Source: Trichobilharzia szidati (lineage: Eukaryota; Platyhelminthes; Trematoda; Strigeidida; Schistosomatidae). From it: a DNA stretch of 64,000 nucleotides. The stretch's first letter is position 1. Each line of letters opens with the position of its first letter. Made by a program: the position numbers and the translations under genes. The notes beneath the pieces were generated by a model. It saw nothing but the letters and a program-made list of their open reading frames with translations. It was not told the DNA's origin and ran no database searches. Positions 11,754-22,448 of the stretch are shown here, in pieces. The stretch is from contig OX235272.1 in assembly GCA_944472155.2 (NCBI GenBank), positions 100,446,020-100,510,019 of the forward strand. Reading direction: 5' to 3'.

Positions 11754-13390
11754 CAAATATTTGGGAAAAAATAAAGCTTGAAGTCAGTTCCTCCATATAG
11801 CTTTGTTGTGTGCGGCATCGTATCTTATGTATTTATATCTTAACTGGGTATTAATTTAAAATGGGTGATTTATTTGTATGATTTTGACATCACTTTTTAT
11901 TGCAAGTAACACCAGATGTGAATTCAACTGAATGCAGAATAGTATTGGTCATTGTCAAGCAGATTTGTTTTACTGCACCCACGTCAGCCAAAGCCCGTCA
12001 TTTGTCACTGCATGGTTGTTCGTACGAGTAAGTTGATTGACACGTAGAAACCTATATGTAAGCCATCTTAGATCATTGACAGTGCTTGTATAAGATGCTG
12101 TACAGCGTCTCGTTATGGTGACAGTGGATTTCATCAAGGATACTGAGCCACTGCTAGCCAAACTTTGAGGGATGATATATGATTAAGTGACTTCAATTGT
12201 TTCTCTGCTTCATTCTGGATGTAGATCAATGCAAATTCTACTACAAAGTAAATACAACAGAAGAGGCGAGCAGTAAAGAACCAGAGGGCGGAGAAAAAGT
12301 ATGTGGAGTGGGAAATATATGTTTATATTCGTTGTACATTGTAATTTAGTGAAAAAATATTCATTTCTACCAAGTCTTATATACATCTATGCGACTAGTT
12401 TATTCATAGTTTTTAGAGTAATAAAGGTATTTAAGCGTGTTGTTTAGGTACTGTAGTAGACTAATATTTGATTCGTTCTAGGGATAAATAGTTTATTTAT
12501 AAAATCAGTGGAGTGAAATAGTCTGTACAGAGAGAGTTTGAAACTTATAACTGAAGAGCAAGTCCTGACATCTAGGGGCAGGCTATTCCATATTTTAGAA
12601 TACATGACTGTGAAGAAGTTTTCGCGGAGTGCTTATTTAAAGGCTTTTATTGTCACTGTGTCAGATCATATGAGCCTTCCGGTGAGAACTGCATGTTCAT
12701 ATTGTCCGAGAATGATATTTTGTGTAGGACCTCAAAGAAGAATACCAAGTTAATAATAAGTCGTCTTGTCGAAAGTGGGTCAAGTTTTAGGATCATGCAC
12801 CATGAGATGTAGTCTTTCTCACAGTCGTAGCCGAGTATTTTGGAAGTGAAATATCGTTGGATAATTTCTATCCTCAGCTTGTCACATACGCGAGCGCCGC
12901 TAATAATAAATGGACAGTATTCTAGTATAGAATGATTTTGGCTTCATCGTCGTGAGATCTCCTGAGTATTCATCCTAGGGGCATCCTCGACTTTCGAGCC
13001 TGTGATGCCACTTGCTCAGAGGATGTCAGGTCACTAGAATACCTCAGGCCTAAGTCAACGACACTTCGTAGTCTGGTTAGGTTAGCAGATCGAAGCGTTA
13101 ATTTCAAGTCAGTGGAGGGCGTGCCGAAGCAGATCCAGCCACATTTGTTCAGGTTAAACTGTAGATTCCATAAAGACGACCAAGCAGTCGCTTTATCTAA
13201 TTCTTTCTGCACAACATTTTCAAAGCACCCTAGGTCATCACCTCGGAATGTATAAGCTACTTTTAGGTCATCTGCAAAGATGAATGGTTTCCCATGAGAG
13301 AAGCAAGCGCATATTTCATTGATATATAGTGTAAATAGGAGGGGCCAATATTACTGGGAGTGGTCATCGCAAATTGGGTAGCAAGAAGTG
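11754..13390 (-). mobile_element. CR1-type retrotransposon, 3' fragment (minus)
   Basis: On the minus strand, 13390 to about 12480 encodes the end of a CR1-like reverse transcriptase. It includes a thumb/connection segment at 13212-12970 with NLNKCGWICFG, VVDLGLRYSSDL and RKSRM, matching CR1-A ORF2 near residues 845-900. Further C-terminal pieces near 12840-12500 read with frameshifts (FFEVLHKISF, then MYSKIWNSLPL). The rest, down to 11754, is 3' UTR and includes the module TGACTTCAAGCTTTATTTTT around 11767-11786, also seen in other CR1 copies here. It is 5' truncated, broken by frameshifts, and its 3' end is cut off at the edge of the tandem array. Confidence 0.8.
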
Positions 13391-13399
13391 TCTCCCCAG

Positions 13400-14370
13400 A
13401 ACAACCAGTATGTAGGTGAGTATACTAATTAGTAACATGTGGCGGGCGGCATTTGGAATCAGTTGTTAATTTGCATGAAGCAGTTTAATTATTACGCGAA
13501 AGCTGCAGGCGAATCTTCTGAGATGTGAGCAACCAAATTTATGGCAGGTTTCAAAAGCGGCTGCTAGCTTCTCAGTTTATGGAAAGTAACCCTACTGCTA
13601 TACCCCAACATCAGCATTTGGTGAGTTCAGCCCCACCTGCTTACATGAACTGGCTGGTGAAATTCGCAAGACAGTTAATGAGTCATTCAGCCACACAAGC
13701 TGTGGATGAATGTATAGAAGTTAAAAAGATTGGTCGGTAGATCAGATGACCATGAGAACTGTTGTCCTCAGTTCGAAAAAGGTGAAGCAGACTGATAAAT
13801 ATTCCACTTGTGGAGTCACGGAAGTTGCCCGAAAAGAGATGTGGAAGCTTCAAAACGATATAGTAGCATATATATAATCCCCTTTCTTGGTCTTGCGCTG
13901 GTTTGAGAACTGTAGAACTGGTGGAAATGTTAGCTTTGTGCAGAAGAATATGGTCGGATGGAAGAGAGGTGGTTTATTTGACTGACACAGGGATAGATGT
14001 TATACTAATGGATGAAGAGTATCATAAGGACATAGAGGCGCGCGTGTTCGTAGTTCAGACCAAGTTTGAACTTACAATACTTGCTCTCGATGTTCCAGAC
14101 TGCGAACATTTAGTGATACACGAAAACAGTGAATCAGTCAAAACAAAATGACTGCAAACTTTCGGAAAGAAGGGTCAATTATATGACACACACTTTTTGC
14201 CAAAGTGGCACCGCCTTTATCCAAAAAATAAGTCGAATATAGTATTGAAGGGGGTCAAGAAAGTTGATCAAATCATTTGAGCCTCGGGTGCTATACATGA
14301 AACGATGAATCTGTTTGCCTGTGGGGATTGACGCATTTAGACGAGTTGATCTTGAAGAGACAGAAGCTCA
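13400..14370 (+). pseudogene. LTR retrotransposon relic with protease-like fragment
   Basis: Plus-strand fragments of a degraded element. 13903-14151 encodes an 82-residue stretch with LTDTGIDVILMDEEY, which fits the D-T-G active-site turn of a retropepsin. Upstream, 13525-13740 (MSNQIYGRFQKRLL...) may be Gag-derived but has no diagnostic motif. Stops and frameshifts separate the pieces, and no reverse transcriptase is found downstream. Assignment to a Gypsy-like family is a guess. Confidence 0.35.
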
Positions 14371-14373
14371 GCG

Positions 14374-16520
14374 GCTGTGGCGGGTGTAATTATGTATCCC
14401 TGTACTCTATTCGTATCGTTGTTAATAAATACAACTTCTAGCAGCCATAAGAGTTGTATTTTCCGTTCACCGGCTGGGGCAGAGTTAAGACTCGCCTGGT
14501 CACCAGATCAGGTGGGTCAAGCTAAAGAGTCAATAGTCAGTGAGGTCAAAGCTCAGGTGTAGCAGGACAGATGCCCACGCAGCATTCATGAGAGTTATTT
14601 CTGGTTGACGCTAACCGGAACTGAGCTCAAAGTCGTTCAAGCAGCCTAACAAATTGGTTTCCTGTAAAAGGCACGATATTGTGAAAATTCAAAAATGTAC
14701 TTTCCACTTTTGACCTTAATGTCTCCATTGAATGCGTTACATTCAGCAGATATCAGTATCAAGTGACGTTTCTTGATAAAAGTGCAACAAATGCAATGCA
14801 GTTCAAGAGTGTAATTCCACCCATAATATGTACACCAGGAAACAATTTTTAGTGTGAAATTTCATTTACGATGCATACAAGAAATATACCTTGTCATTAA
14901 ACCACCACAGCAACGTACTTTGATGCTGCAGTTGGCTGGGTTGTACAATAAAGCCACCTGAAAGGACGGCCAAGTATCAGAAAGTTGTTGGCAACTTATC
15001 CTAGCTTATTTACGCTAGGCGAGATAACTCCCTGGCTATTAGGACGATATGAAATCTCACTGACAAATGAAGTAATGTTAACTTAAAAACACCATAAGCA
15101 GAAGCGCGTTTGGATGTAGAAGTAAAAACACAAGTACATGAGTTTGTGACTGGAGAAATGGACGAAGAAGCCAACGGCACCTACGGCCCTTTTGTTGAAT
15201 AAACCCAACTCTGTACTTCACAGAGCTGAACAACGCCGGACGCAGTGCAATTGAAACATTAGATTATCTTCAGTAGGCTAAGTTGCTAACTGTTTATGAT
15301 CTGAGATAGGGCTAATGGCCGATGCCAACTGGAGAAAATGAGAGAAAAAAGTAAGTCCTTTGGTTAGAAGCAGCGTCAGTTCACATTAATATCATTATGA
15401 CCGACATGTGCAAGTCTTGCTTTCAAGAGATTTGTGAACTTAATTTTGAGGAATATGAGGATTCTGGAGGCATGTTGCGCTGATTAGGTCGATTACATTA
15501 ATAGCATTTCCAAGTCCATTTAGGAATTTAGACCGCTCAGCATCATTTCTCCAAGGTATTAATTGGGAAATGGAGGCATAAAAGCACAACACAATAAAAT
15601 AGTGACGGTCAAAACTGGTGTGATAAGGTCTATGCTTCCTAGGAAGGACGATAATTACAGTTGTTTAATCAAAACTTTTCGCCGCGTTAGTAGAGACCCC
15701 CAAATGTTTATAGCGATACGACATTTGCATGAAGTGATGCGGAACAGCAAAAATTTGATCAGATTAGATAAATCGTGGACTGTCAAAGAACAAGCTAAAA
15801 CTATCAGTGACTACAAAACAAATCATTGTTTCCACAGTCACAGGTGAAAATGGTTTGGTGCTCTCCGGCAAACGGGAAGTGGCGACCGGTACCTGTTATC
15901 ATTGACAATACTCACTGAAGACGAAGCTGACAGATGAAGGCAAAGGTTATTAAAATGAATCACCTGGATGCACTGTAAATCAGGAGGACAGGAAGAAGAT
16001 TATACAACTTCTAGATTGATGATTTAGCACAAAAACGTGGTTACTGCAATTCTTCCCGTAAATAAACTTGAATAAAGGAAGAATTACTAATGGGCTAGGA
16101 TAATATGAACTCATGTCTAAGTATTTCGAGGATTCTTCACAACTGGTGGCCGTCAGTTTGTTTGTCTGTGCTGACTGGATCATATTCTGGACACTTGTAT
16201 TTTCGAGCGTCAAGACATCAGCCTTGAGTAGTTTCGCCTCTATATCTCTCTACTCTCTTCACAGCACCACTGATAAGTACACACTTGGGCGGCTGTGGGA
16301 GTTATATTATAAATTGTGTTGTGGTGTTAAGAGCAGCCTGGTCCGGTTAAACTGGTAGACGGGCTAAGGATTCATTGGTTGATGTGGCCAAAGCCCCGCT
16401 ATGGCAGGAAATATGGCCAGAACAGTAATTGCAAGGGCTAGTTCTAGTTGAAACCGATTGGAAACGAGCTCGAAGTCATTCAAGCAATCTAACTAATTGG
16501 TTTCCTAGCGAATTATATTT
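14374..16520 (+). mobile_element. possible LTR element remnant with two diverged LTR-like ends
   Basis: 14374-14655 (TGTGGCGGGTGTAATTATG...) and 16289-16515 (TGTGGGAGTTATATTATAA...) share a start and several later blocks in the same order. Examples are CAAAGTCGTTCAAGCAGCC against GAAGTCATTCAAGCAATC, and AATTGGTTTCCT at the end of both. This fits two old long terminal repeats in direct orientation. The ~1.6 kb between them has no recognisable domain. The ORF at 15563-15847 is open for 94 codons but unrecognised. Confidence 0.35.
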
Positions 16521-17100
16521 AGATGAAATAACATGTTTCTCTAAACAGGACAAGAGACTAAACATAACATGTATACTTTGTTGTCACCAGGGCAGCAAAA
16601 AACTCACCCATCTCTCTCAGCTTAGATAGATTTTATTTCAACTGTTTAATGGCGATCACCTCAGCAAAACGTAGAAATTTAGGTTTGTTTCACCATTTTG
16701 AAAATTAGCTGCGTTCCTCACAATATCCACATATCCATACTTAACAAGGATTGTATTGTGTCGCCTGGAACTATATATAGTATTCACTTGTGGAATCTGA
16801 AACCCGGAATCTTCTGATACCTTTTCTAACCACTTGAGACTAAGGATTTTATCCCAAGGTAGTACTGTTAAAGGAAAGTCTGACTTTTTATATTGCGATA
16901 TTTAGATGTTTATCGTTTTTTGATACTGCGATAATACAACAATCTTCCTGATATCCTAAAAACTTTTTTCCGGAAGTTGTCATAATAATAATATATTCTC
17001 ATTTTTGTAAATGAGGAACGCTAGTTTACAGTCATCATCAATATGGTAAATTACATGTATGATTAGTAAGCATATTTAATAATAATAATTTAATAAAATA
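16520..17100. other. no gene recognised
   Basis: AT-rich sequence with no coding or repeat feature that I can support. It lies between the LTR-like relic and the 3' UTR of a minus-strand CR1. Confidence 0.5.
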
Positions 17101-20016
17101 CATATGTATTCCTACCTGTGTAGGACACACCAATTGTATAGGCATGGATAAGTATTATTTAAATTACATAAATTTAGTTCATGGTTACATTACATGGTTG
17201 CTGTTGTTTTTGTCTTTGGTTTGTGGGAACAATATGATAGCTAGTCATTCAGTGGAGCACATCAAGAAATATAGAAATATTGTCTTTGCATTAACAAAAA
17301 CACCCAAGTATGTTTTGGATGGATTACAAATACTTGGGAAAAAATAAAGATTGAAGTCATTCCCCCATAAAACTTTGGTGTGTACAGCATCGAGTCTTAT
17401 TCTTGATTTATATCAACATTTGATAGTAATTTAAAATAAGTGATACACTTGGATAGTTTCTGAGCATTTTGACCGTAAATATCACAAGTGAATTGTACTT
17501 AATGTAGACTGATAATAATGATAGTTTATATTTTCTTATAAACGGGTGTTTTCAAGAAAGGCAGGCTATTTTTACAGATACGATCAGTTATGTTATTAAT
17601 TACAATCGTGAAGTATTATAAATTAATACTTTTTCATTGGTATAAAGGTATATTCCACAACTGTAATCGAGGATGCGTTTTGGGGGAGGGTAAGGCGTAA
17701 TTCACGAGGGAATTGTAAGATATGGAACCAATAATGTTTGCAGATCATTTGTCATTGTGAGTGGTCAAATATCTACATTCTTTATCCTCATTCAAAAAGT
17801 CATAAAGAAGCTAAAATGGTGAGAGAAAAAAGAAGACAAACGACAGCAACACAAAAGAAAGCAAGTGGAGTCCTCAAGTAGGGATCAATAAATTTATATA
17901 CGTATGTATATTCTGCGAAAGTAACTATGATTTTTTTGTACACTAACTAACTAGTCCTGTTGTGCTAACTTTTATAATTTGTGTGAACTAATATTATTGT
18001 CCTGTGTAAAAATGTCCATCATGTACTTCCAACAATATTAACACTTATAATTATAGTTTGTTGTAACTTATACGTTTAATGAACTTAAAATATCTATGTA
18101 GGGTGAAAAAGCGGGCGTAGGAGTCCGACGCAGAAGTGCACTGTCATCTCTGAGGAGTCTGGTAACTGAGGAGGTGAACAGTGGAAGTGTGTTTGCATCA
18201 CTCACATTAGCCGGTAGTCTATTTCAAATGACTGAAAACTTATTTAAGAAGACGTTGTACCGCATGTAAGTCTGACAATGCTCTATAGCAGCTAGGTTGT
18301 GATGATTGCTATGATCCTAACTGATGACAGCGGTAGGCTTAGTTATTGGCTCGGAGGAGTGCAAGAGAAGATTAGTTAGCTTGTAGTAAAAAAAATGATT
18401 AAGCCTGAGATGTCTTTTCCAGAGTGGTTCTAATCTTAATTTGTCGCTACTCTCAGAGTAGTTGAGACTACATACTAGACCAAGAGTTCATGAGGTAAAT
18501 TGCCGCTGCACTCTCTCTAATTTAAGCTTGTCATTCTGTCGCAGTCCGCTAAGAATAAACGGGCAATATTCTAAAATTGGTCGGACAAATACTCTGCATA
18601 ATAAAACTCTGGTTTCACAACAAAAGAAATTGCGAGTTATGCATCCTAGGAGCCTACGTGTCTTACGTCTGGCATAATCAATTTGTTCAGAGAACGCTAA
18701 ATTACTAGAGTATCTGATACCGAGATCTACGACTGAGTTGAGCTTGGCTAGTTTTCGCCCATTTACTTCAAGAGTTAGGTCAGGGTTACTGTTGCCGATA
18801 CAAATCCAGCCACATTTGTCAATGTTAAACTTTAGACAGGATTCAGCACACGATGTTGCGAGACCACCTAGTTCAAGATGTATTTTATTTACCATATCGT
18901 GTAATTCATGAGTATAGCAGGGGTAAATGTCTTTGAGGTCGTCAGCATATAGGAATGTGTAATGAGGTGAAGCAGTAGCAAATGCTGTTAATGTAGACTG
19001 CAAATAAAAATGGTCCTAGGACACTACCTCGCACAACCTCACTTGAGATCTGCCTAGAATGAGACAATACAGATCCAACTTTGGTTATTTGTACCCTGTT
19101 GCTTAGAAACGATTTTAACCAGTTCAGAAATGGATTGCGAATCCCACATGAATACAGCTTCTCAAAGAGAATACTGTGAGATATCATGTCAAATGCCCTA
19201 GATATATCGAAGTAGAGAACAACGACTGGCTTGATTGCTTCGCGACTACTAGTGATGCACCTGGAAAAGTCGATAAGACGAGTAATGCAGGACCTATTCT
19301 TGAGAAATCCGTATTGAGACCTTGTAACAAGATCTTCCCTAAGTAGATAGTCTGACAATTGATCTTTGACAACTCCCTCCAAGATTCGCGAGACAACTGG
19401 GGTTATATTTATAGGTCTGTAATTGCGGACGTTTGCCTTATCACCGGATTTATAGTGTGGGATTATGAAGCTAGTTTTCTACTCATTAGGATAAGTGCCA
19501 GTGTCCTTATATATTGAGAAGAATTTAAGAAGTAATAGGGGTATGTCACTTCCACTGTTTCTGAAAATTATTGAAGAGAAGCCTTCCCGTCCCGTGCAAG
19601 TAGAAGGTCTAAGGCTTTTAACTGCATGTTCTACTAATTCATTGGTGAACACTATGCTAGAAGGGGGTGGTTTCACCAGGCATGCGCGTTTCTAAACCAA
19701 AGTTTGCAAACCACTCACTGAATATTTCACAGATAGTGGCAGGCACATTGTAGATAACTTTGTCGTGAAGTAAATAGGGGATGTCCCTCGTCGACTGCAT
19801 TCATTTCTTAAGAAGTGTTGTTAAGTTATAAACTTTGGAGGCGCTTTGAAGTGCCCTTAATACTTCGTCGAGGTCCTTTTGAGAGCGTTGGCGCTTGATA
19901 GATTCAAGAGACTCGTGGATTGAGTGCAGTGGTGATATATCCTTAGTGGAATAATACTGTTTCATCAACTTGATATAAGTACAAAACTTGGGCACTGTGG
20001 TAGAGTATAACCCCAT
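17100..20016 (-). mobile_element. CR1-type retrotransposon, 5'-truncated (minus, copy 1)
   Basis: The reverse transcriptase is encoded on the minus strand in broken pieces. The EN-RT linker is at 20016-19801. The RT start (CTGREGFSS) is at 19676-19479. The RT core at 19382-18942 contains QYGFLKNRS, VVLYFDISRAFD and RGSVLGPFLFAVYIN. The YADD box and thumb are at 19003-18488 (FLYADDLKD, FNIDKCGWICIG). A C-terminal tail continues to about 18110. The frame changes between these segments, so it is a pseudogene. The 3' UTR from about 18100 to 17100 contains the CR1 3' module (reverse of 17265-17395). Positions 18655-20016 are duplicated at 26511-27872. Confidence 0.85.
18488..19382 (-). pseudogene. 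CR1 reverse transcriptase core, frameshifted
   Basis: Two overlapping minus-strand frames together cover RT motifs. The 5' one holds FDISRAFDMISHS and EVVRGSVLGPFLFAVYINS. The 3' one holds FLYADDLKDIYPC and CGWICIGN. The overlap at 18942-19003 marks a frameshift just before the YADD active site. The usual VxQGSVLGP signature reads VVRGSVLGP here (Gln to Arg), consistent with decay. Confidence 0.8.
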
Positions 20017-20725
20017 TATGGATAAGATTTTTTTGATAAATTACAGTGTTGTACAGTAATATTCACTGATGATGTTTTGAGCACAAACTGTTGCTCATAA
20101 TCACATCAAGTTACTCACACAACTTTTTTCCTTCATTTATATACATGTGTGGAATCGGTTAGACATTGGAATAAAATTCAATATGAGATTATGTGCACTC
20201 AGAAATAATATTACGACTGTTATTGATCAATTTCAATTAGATGGGAAATAAGAAGCGTTTTTTACAGTCATAATAAGTCACTTGTTAGAATGTTGTGATG
20301 TGTTTGAATTGAAATAGAATATTAAGATTACTTACTATCCTCTTCTGATTTGACCTGTGGTGATAATATCTTCCATATTTGCATTGAGTCATTTCTGTTG
20401 CATGTGTTGGGTGTAAACACGATGAACAAGGACTCAGTAATCAACCTCTATCTCCACTTATCTAGACCACTTTTTAGAAATTTAACCTTCTCCCACCCTA
20501 TTGTGTGGTTGTTTGTTAATGCATGCAGTGCAATATCTAATCAACTCCACACATGTATATAAATGAAGAATAAAATTTGTGTGAGTACCTTGATATGATT
20601 ATGAGCAATAGTTTGTGCTCAAAACGTCATCAGTAAATATCACTGTACAACCGGTCAACCCCGTACGTTCGAATCAGGTGACGCTTTTGCACGTGTTTTC
20701 GTTTATATTCATTTATTCCTAACTG
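18655..20725. repeat. 2071-bp duplication, left copy
   Basis: Matches 26511-28581 base for base at an offset of 7856. The one difference I noticed is near 18672 (GGCATAATC against GACATAATC). Beyond each end the two loci are unrelated. The left copy contains the CR1 relic and a fold-back element and runs directly into CR1-A. Confidence 0.95.
20049..20650. repeat. fold-back element with ~120-bp inverted arms
   Basis: 20049-20168 and about 20530-20650 are inverted repeats with high similarity (TTGTACAGT...GAGCACAAACT.TTGCTCATAATC). They enclose about 360 bp with no recognised coding sequence. A related arm (TTGTACAGTTATATTAACTGATGACG onward, shown in part) occurs in each 4832-bp tandem unit near 3876-3925. 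It could be a MITE or a fold-back/Penelope-type terminal structure. Duplicated at 27905-28506. Confidence 0.75.
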
Positions 20726-20864
20726 CTTTTCATAACGCGGTACGTCCAACGTTTGCGTTACATTTTTGCGTGATTCGTTACATAAAATTTATCTTGTTGT
20801 AATACTTGCACAAGTCCTCTACTACTTCCATACCTATAACTATTAAATCTCATATCAAATAGTT

Positions 20865-22448
20865 ATGGTTAACCAAAGTAAAAAGCAGCGAACTCAATCC
20901 CCTGTAAAACTGATGACCAATTTTAAGTCGTTGATTGCTACACCAAGCAACATACTTCCTACAAATGGTTATAGTGAGCCACAAAACTCACTTGTATGTC
21001 GTAAGCGTCGAGCTGAAACTGAGGATAAAACTGCACTGACAGCTAGTATTAGCACTACTCATAAAAATTCAGTGCCCTCTGCTCATACAGAAACCCTCCC
21101 TTCATCTTTTGTACTTATCGAAAGGCTCCAGCCTTCAAGCTCTGTTTCAGTACTATCTTCAGAAATAGAACTTCTAAAGTTGTCTATAGGAGAACTTAAG
21201 GCCGAGTTAAGGGAAATAAAAAACAATAAGTCAGTAGATCCTGGAATTTCCGATACCAATACCAAAATCTCCAATTTATCAGGTCAGATCAGTGATATCA
21301 GACTGCAGGTCTGTGAACTGACACCTTTAACTGTTCTCATGAGAACTGTAGACCTTAACAAACTTGACAGTGAATCGATATCTAAGGTGGATAACCTAAT
21401 TAACTTTGTTACTACAGAAGTAACAAAACGACTAGATGCTAAACTAAATGCTATTGTCTACAACGTTCCGGATAATGAGGCACTAAAAAAGGTACAGCGC
21501 ATCTTACTTAGTGAGTCGAAAATGCCCAACTCCAAGACTAAGTGCTACAGGCTGAAGAAGAGTCAACATGAAAAGTGTTGTCCTATTCGTTTTCAGTTCG
21601 AAACACCTGCTGAGGCCAGAAAATTTATCCACTCCCAACACACCCCACTGCAAGCCAGAAATTACAAACTAGTAAAGGTTGCGGTGGACAAGACCGTCAT
21701 AGAAAGGCGCGTATATAATTATCACACTGAGTCTAACTGTGGAATAAACAATAGGACATTGCAAGCAGCAATTATACCCAACCCTTTGAGAGATACCGTA
21801 GAATCCACCGCACCACCCCTCTCTAACCACACAGAATTATCTTCTCAGAGAGCGACACCAACCGAAAGGCCGCTAAATTGTAATCAAATAGCCAATAAAA
21901 CCATACCACCTACCACCGTAGATTTAGACATGTCACTAAATAATCCAAGAAAAAAAGTCAAAATCCCCCGAAAGTTGACCCTTTCCTCTCCTAGCCATAA
22001 GTCCATTGGTAAAAAAGAGAAGAATATGACCCCAAATCATGCCAACAACAACAATGGCAGTATAAGTAAGCCCACATTCCCCACGGTCAATAGTATTGGC
22101 ACCCACAACGTGCGAAATAGCACCACGGCCCACACTGATAACCAACGTCACAACAATGCCACCCTCAAGAGTACAAGTGACAATAGTCAGAAATCGACCA
22201 CCAACAACTCAGGGCATTCACAGTATGGCACGCTAATAAATTTTGATCGGATATACGGTACAAGTCTGCTGGGAACTAACCCACAAAGCAGTACATTCGA
22301 AACCCTTACAAGGACACCACTAGTACCTAACAATAGGTGGAATAATAGACCATGGTCTTCACAAGGTCCCAATCATTTTTTATCCCCTGCGTCCCTGTCA
22401 GCGTTGAAAAAACAGCTGGTAGGGATGCTAACACTCCTAAACCACTAG
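20865..22448 (+). CDS. CR1-A ORF1 protein
   Basis: A 527-residue RNA-binding/chaperone-type ORF1 product, expected to coat the element RNA. Residues ~95-150 are heptad-like and probably form a coiled coil (SSEIELLKLSIGELKAELRE). Residues ~195-275 resemble the RRM-like core of other ORF1 proteins, with NAIVYNVPD and CYRLKKSQHEKCCPIRFQF. The C-terminal half is rich in Asn, Thr, Ser and Pro with basic patches, and no CCHC knuckle is seen. The ATG at 20865 is the first in frame. It overlaps ORF2 by 97 bp in another frame, so ORF2 is probably translated by reinitiation or a similar coupling. A decayed homologue is ORF1 of CR1-B (28602 onward). Confidence 0.85.
   Translation: MVNQSKKQRTQSPVKLMTNFKSLIATPSNILPTNGYSEPQNSLVCRKRRAETEDKTALTASISTTHKNSVPSAHTETLPSSFVLIERLQPSSSVSVLSSEIELLKLSIGELKAELREIKNNKSVDPGISDTNTKISNLSGQISDIRLQVCELTPLTVLMRTVDLNKLDSESISKVDNLINFVTTEVTKRLDAKLNAIVYNVPDNEALKKVQRILLSESKMPNSKTKCYRLKKSQHEKCCPIRFQFETPAEARKFIHSQHTPLQARNYKLVKVAVDKTVIERRVYNYHTESNCGINNRTLQAAIIPNPLRDTVESTAPPLSNHTELSSQRATPTERPLNCNQIANKTIPPTTVDLDMSLNNPRKKVKIPRKLTLSSPSHKSIGKKEKNMTPNHANNNNGSISKPTFPTVNSIGTHNVRNSTTAHTDNQRHNNATLKSTSDNSQKSTTNNSGHSQYGTLINFDRIYGTSLLGTNPQSSTFETLTRTPLVPNNRWNNRPWSSQGPNHFLSPASLSALKKQLVGMLTLLNH

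Noticed and set aside
17144..17347. 67-codon plus-strand ORF
   Set aside because: It is the reverse complement of the conserved CR1 3' UTR module.
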